From JAZRUY01 sp045598845 (GTDB lineage Bacteria; Verrucomicrobiota; Lentisphaeria; Victivallales; Victivallaceae), in contig JAZRUY010000049.1 of the NCBI GenBank assembly GCA_045598845.1, positions 1 through 7,704 on the forward strand: a DNA stretch of 7,704 nt, read 5' to 3'. A program made the translations under genes and the position numbers. The notes beneath the pieces are model-generated. The model saw only the letters and a program-made list of their open reading frames with translations, was not told the DNA's origin and ran no database searches. Below are positions 6,627-7,704 of the stretch, in pieces. The number at the start of each line of letters is the position of its first letter. Positions within the stretch are counted from its first letter, which is position 1.

Positions 6627-6650
6627 CGGTTAAAACCGTATATTTACGGT
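6627..6650. repeat. Two small overlapping inverted repeats between the flotillin gene and trmO
   Basis: CGGTT-AA-AACCG spans 6627-6638 and ACCGTA-TATT-TACGGT spans 6635-6650, so the two share bases and only one could fold at a time. Neither is followed by a T-run in either direction. They could be a weak RNA hairpin in the 38-base gap or a protein-binding site, or simply chance in a short AT-rich spacer. Confidence 0.4.
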
Positions 6651-6660
6651 AAACCCGCGC

Positions 6661-7704
6661 TTACCTGTTTTCCGTTTCCGGTTCGCCCCGGCCGCTTTTT
6701 CCGGCTTCCGCCGGTTGTTTTTCCTTTAATTTTCCCAGATAATCCGGAAGATCAACTCCGGCCATTCCCGCCACTTCGTGCAGCGGTGGCAGGCTCTGCA
6801 TCAAGCCGGAGAGAAAATTCGCGGTCGAGGTCTTTCCGTTGCTTCCGGCGGAACCGCTGTCCCATACTGTAACCTTGTCGATTCTGATGTTCTTTATGGC
6901 TTCGGTTTGCAACGCGATGATTTCCTGCAGTTTCTCGATCAGCAGCATTTTGGCGGCGGCATCGGCATCGTTGGCGCAGGCTTCTATAATCTGGCGGTAA
7001 CCCTCGCCTTTGGCTTTCAGTATGGCGAAATTCCCCTTTGCCTCCGCCTCCAGTTTAGCGAATATAGCATCCGCTTCGCCTTTCGCTTCCCGGCGGAGTT
7101 TTTCCGCGGCGGCATCGGCGTCGATCTGCATCTTCTGCTTGCCGATTTCGGCCTGCACCAGTATTTCCGCCCGCTGTTTTTCCTGCTCCATCGCCGCCCG
7201 CGCTATCTGAGCCTGCGCTTCGGCTTCATACTTGGCTTTTTCTATCTGGGCTCCGGCAACCTGTTTGGCCGCTTCCGCCCGGCGGAATGCTTCAGCCTCC
7301 TGTTCGGAGCGCGAGGCATTGGATTTCGCTATCTCGATCGCCGCCAGGTTTTCCCCCTGGGTCGCCGCCGCATCGGCATTCTTGATGGCGATGCGCCGTT
7401 CCCGGTCGGCATCGGCTTCGCCGCTGGCCGCCTCCGCTTCGGCCTTGCTGACCGCCACCCGTTCCACCTTGCGGGCTTCCGCTTCGCCGATGGAGCCTTT
7501 TTTCTGTTCTTCCGCCACATCCACCTTGGCCTTGTTGATGGCTCCGGCGGCGGCGCGCTGCCCGATGGCGGCGATGTATCCGGATTCATCGGTGATGTCG
7601 GTAATATTGACGTTGAGCAGTTCCAGACCGATTTTCTTCAGTCCCTCCCCCACATTGGCTTCCACCGAGCGGAGAAAGGTTTCGCGGTCGGCATTGATTT
7701 CCTC
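6661..7704 (-). CDS. Flotillin-like SPFH/band 7 protein (YuaG/FloT type), N-terminus cut by window edge
   Basis: Flotillins are membrane-anchored scaffold proteins that assemble into lipid-ordered microdomains and affect envelope protein organisation. The frame is open to the right edge, so the 347 residues seen are a C-terminal part; the membrane anchor and the first part of the SPFH domain lie outside. A GTG at 7665 is in frame, but coding clearly continues upstream (EEINADRETFLRS). Visible order: the end of the SPFH domain (GLKKIGLELLNVNITDITD), a long coiled coil of about 200 residues very rich in Ala and Glu with AEA/EAE repeats, then LLIEKLQEIIALQTEAIKNI and IDKVTVWDSGS. The rest is GKTSTANFLSGLMQSL, ending near the hydrophobic VDLPDYLGKL and a polar KEKQPAEAGKSGRG tail. 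This tail order matches YuaG/FloT. Its usual partner NfeD, if present, would lie outside the window. trmO follows 38 bases downstream on the same strand. Confidence 0.88.
   Translation of the reverse strand, partial: EEINADRETFLRSVEANVGEGLKKIGLELLNVNITDITDESGYIAAIGQRAAAGAINKAKVDVAEEQKKGSIGEAEARKVERVAVSKAEAEAASGEADADRERRIAIKNADAAATQGENLAAIEIAKSNASRSEQEAEAFRRAEAAKQVAGAQIEKAKYEAEAQAQIARAAMEQEKQRAEILVQAEIGKQKMQIDADAAAEKLRREAKGEADAIFAKLEAEAKGNFAILKAKGEGYRQIIEACANDADAAAKMLLIEKLQEIIALQTEAIKNIRIDKVTVWDSGSAGSNGKTSTANFLSGLMQSLPPLHEVAGMAGVDLPDYLGKLKEKQPAEAGKSGRGEPETENR

Noticed and set aside
6700..7600. Ala/Glu-rich periodic region that might be read as a DNA repeat array
   Set aside because: The periodicity is that of the flotillin coiled coil (AEA/EAE pattern); the DNA copies differ and there are no spacer units.

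Overview
This window looks like ordinary chromosomal DNA from a Gram-negative-type bacterium of moderate GC content (judged by eye, a little over half). Strong purine-rich ribosome binding sites are visible at several starts. The gene set is a YuaG-type flotillin, an EF-G-like second translocase, a stand-alone TrmO and a C-terminal piece resembling large PVC-group glycoside hydrolases. It would fit a Lentisphaerae/Verrucomicrobia (PVC) relative. That placement is a tentative inference, because no rRNA or tRNA gene is present to confirm it.

Left half, plus strand (1-3606). The window opens inside the last ~150 codons of a protein of uncertain function. Next comes a tightly packed run: an FmdB-type zinc-ribbon protein with a cysteine-rich tail, rsmA/ksgA (16S rRNA dimethyladenosine transferase) and a family 2 glycosyltransferase. 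These three are joined by 1-base and 4-base overlaps, so they are probably co-transcribed and translationally coupled. An 82-base gap with a TATAAT box precedes rplU (ribosomal protein L21). purC (SAICAR synthetase of the long ~300-residue type) follows rplU after 6 bases. A strong hairpin with a T-run closes this block at 3627-3660.

Right half, minus strand (3691-7704). Reading leftwards from the right edge there are a flotillin/SPFH protein cut by the window edge, trmO (tRNA t6A37 methyltransferase) and an EF-G-like GTPase. The two halves converge on the shared terminator region.

Working together: rsmA, rplU, trmO and the EF-G-like factor all concern ribosome or tRNA function, purC supplies purine nucleotides, and the flotillin and glycosyltransferase concern the cell envelope. 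I see no phage, transposon, CRISPR, toxin-antitoxin or defence-type module. I found no convincing previously undescribed system. The points most worth a second look are the cysteine-rich tail of the zinc-ribbon protein, rplU lacking its usual rpmA partner, and the altered GTPase motifs of the EF-G-like protein.
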